DNA from: Mycobacterium saskatchewanense
Lineage (GTDB): Bacteria > Actinomycetota > Actinomycetes > Mycobacteriales > Mycobacteriaceae
Length of the DNA: 64,000 nucleotides
Assembly (NCBI RefSeq): GCF_010729105.1
Contig: NZ_AP022573.1
Span: forward strand, 3,472,001-3,536,000
Direction: 5' to 3'
Below, in pieces: positions 62,448 through 64,000 of this stretch. Below the pieces are notes generated by a model. It was not told the origin of the DNA. It saw only the letters and a program-made list of their open reading frames with translations, and searched no databases. Position 1 is the stretch's first letter; each line of letters begins with the position of its first letter. The translations under genes were made by a program, and so were the position numbers.

Positions 62448-64000
62448 CCGCGCCGCAACTCTGCTGGGCCGGCTTCGCGCGCCTCGCCGCAGTGGTCTGC
62501 ATCGTCGCCGTTCTTGTGATGCTCACGGCACCCTTCGGCGCCGTCGTCCCGCGCGCGACCGCGGGCGAGCCCGGCGCGACCCCGTTCGTCCGTGTCCGCA
62601 TCGACCAGGTCACCCCTGACGTCGTGACTACCACGAGCCCGCCCCTGGTCACCGTCAGCGGCATGGTGACCAACGTCGGCGACCGGCCCGTTCGCGACGT
62701 GATGGTGCGCCTCGAGCACGCCGGCGCCGTCACCGGCTCAGCCGGCTTGCGCACCTCCCTGGACGGCAGCACCGACCAGTACCAGGCCGCCGCCGACTTC
62801 CTGACCGTGTCCCCCGAGCTCCAGCGCGGCCAGGAAGCGGGCTTCACCCTGACCGCGCCGCTGCGCTCGCTGGCCAAGCCGTCGCTGGACGTCGACAAGC
62901 CCGCAATCTATCCGGTGCTGGTCAACGTGAACGGCACTCCGGATTACGGGGCCCCCGCCCGGCTCGACAACGCGCGGTTCCTGCTGCCGGTGGTCGGTGT
63001 CCCGCCCGACAAGGCCGACGAGTTGGATTCCGCCGTCGCCCCCGACACCTCGAAACCCGTGTGGATCACCATGCTGTGGCCGCTCGCCGACCGCCCCCGG
63101 CTGGCCCCCGGGGTGCCCGGCGGCGCGATCCCGGTCCGGCTCGTCGACGACGACCTTGCCACCTCGCTGGCCACCGGCGGCCGACTGGACACCCTGCTGT
63201 CCGCGGCCGAGGTTGCCACCGGGCACGACGCGGACCCCGACGGCGCCGTCGGCCGCGCGCTGTGCCTCGCCGTCGACCCCGACCTGCTGGTGACGGTGAA
63301 CGCCATGACCGCCGGGTACGTGGTGTCGAACTCGCCCGAGGGGCCCGCCCAGCAACCGGGGACCCCGACACACCCGGGGACGGGCCAGGCCGCGGCGACC
63401 GAATGGTTGAACCGGCTCCGGGCGCTCGCCCACCGGACGTGCGTCGCGCCCCTGCCCTACGCGCAGGCGGACCTGGACGCTCTGCAGCGGGTCAACGACC
63501 CAGGGCTCAGCGCGACCGCCACCAGCAACGTCGGCACCATCGTCGACCGCATCCTCGGGATCACTTCCACTCGCGGCGCCACGCTGCTGCCCGACGGGCC
63601 GTTGACCAACCGCGCGATCAACCTGCTCAGCGCCGACGACAGCACCGTCGCTGTCGCCGCGGCCGAACTGTCCGCCGCCCAGGACTTCAACAGCGACGCC
63701 TCCGAGAGCGTCGACACCGCGCCCCGGCGGCTGTCCCCGCAGGTGGTGGTCGCGCCGTTCGATCCGGCCGTCGGTGCCGCGCTCGCCGGCGTCGGAACCA
63801 ATCCGGTCGTCCCCACCTACCTGGACTCGTCGCTGACCGTCCGGCTCACCCACGATTCGGCGACCGCGCGGCGCCAGGACGCGCTCGGCTCCATGTTCTG
63901 GCATCCGCTGCAGCGCGACGACGCGCCCCGCACCCAACTGCTGGTCCCGCCCGCGACCTGGACGCTGCGGGTCGAGGACGCGCAGGTCATCCTGACCGCG
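62444..64000 (+). CDS. Rv3909-like exported/membrane protein, 3' end outside window
   Basis: Open from a GTG at 62444 to the right edge (~519 codons visible). Begins with a hydrophobic signal/anchor segment ([19 protein letters not shown]), then an extracellular-like beta-rich region ([32 protein letters not shown]) and [15 protein letters not shown]. This matches Rv3909, the gene between mutT4 and the mviN-like gene, a conserved mycobacterial protein of unknown function possibly tied to cell-wall precursor handling. Complete function cannot be judged from the visible part. Confidence 0.85.
   Translation, partial: MTAPQLCWAGFARLAAVVCIVAVLVMLTAPFGAVVPRATAGEPGATPFVRVRIDQVTPDVVTTTSPPLVTVSGMVTNVGDRPVRDVMVRLEHAGAVTGSAGLRTSLDGSTDQYQAAADFLTVSPELQRGQEAGFTLTAPLRSLAKPSLDVDKPAIYPVLVNVNGTPDYGAPARLDNARFLLPVVGVPPDKADELDSAVAPDTSKPVWITMLWPLADRPRLAPGVPGGAIPVRLVDDDLATSLATGGRLDTLLSAAEVATGHDADPDGAVGRALCLAVDPDLLVTVNAMTAGYVVSNSPEGPAQQPGTPTHPGTGQAAATEWLNRLRALAHRTCVAPLPYAQADLDALQRVNDPGLSATATSNVGTIVDRILGITSTRGATLLPDGPLTNRAINLLSADDSTVAVAAAELSAAQDFNSDASESVDTAPRRLSPQVVVAPFDPAVGAALAGVGTNPVVPTYLDSSLTVRLTHDSATARRQDALGSMFWHPLQRDDAPRTQLLVPPATWTLRVEDAQVILTA

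Overview
The window is high-GC DNA with GTG/TTG starts, PE/PPE genes, WhiB regulators and a complete ESX-1 type VII secretion locus, so it comes from a Mycobacterium. The order gltD-gltB / Rv3860-like / whiB6 / Rv3863-like / espE ... mycP1 / eccA2 ... / pcnA / mutT4 / Rv3909-like follows M. tuberculosis Rv3856c-Rv3909 but differs at several points: ESX-2 is gone, PE35 is missing, whiB6 is duplicated, and foreign-looking genes split ESX-1. It is most likely a non-tuberculous species; I cannot name it. No rRNA, tRNA, CRISPR array or intact insertion sequence was seen.

Layout. (1) 1-3.4 kb: end of a DNA polymerase IV gene, a broken DUF1275 gene, a PHP-domain phosphoesterase, a small membrane protein and a flavin/F420 (LLM-type) oxidoreductase. 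(2) 3.5-15.9 kb: an accessory block. One minus-strand operon carries a second HyuA-type subunit, an acetone-carboxylase gamma-like zinc protein, a HyuA/beta subunit, a HyuB/alpha subunit, an unknown protein, a degenerate 3-oxoacid CoA-transferase B, then a PE and a PPE gene. It is divergent from an AcoR-type activator; a 17-bp palindrome lies between them. The likely theme is ATP-dependent carboxylation of a ketone, with the product activated as a CoA thioester. (3) 16.3-22.3 kb: glutamate synthase gltD and gltB. (4) 23-26.3 kb: a MinD-like ATPase, two tandem whiB6 paralogues and a double-HTH protein, which form the regulatory flank of ESX-1.

(5) 26.7-47.3 kb: ESX-1. espE-espF-espG1-espH-eccA1-eccB1-eccCa1-eccCb1, ppe68-esxB-esxA, espI-eccD1 and espJ are on the plus strand; espK and espB are on the minus strand. 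These encode substrates, chaperones and most of the secretion machine. (6) 47.6-53.0 kb: a six-gene glyco-modification island (FkbM methyltransferase, GT-A-like glycosyltransferase, DUF4254 protein, two tandem GT9 glycosyltransferases, sulfotransferase). It sits between espB and the distal ESX-1 genes espL, eccE1 and mycP1, and four of its genes continue the mycP1-eccE1-espL transcription unit. This is the most unusual feature of the window. (7) 56.4-59.6 kb: a truncated eccA2, the only ESX-2 relic, meets head to head with a DUF1023 alpha/beta hydrolase exactly at the hydrolase start codon, which marks the deletion scar. (8) 59.6-64 kb: a DxDxDG-repeat protein, pcnA, mutT4 and the start of an Rv3909-like exported protein.

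Start codons were chosen from visible ribosome-binding sites, operon overlaps and remembered homologues. Homologies come from recognising family motifs, not from database searches.
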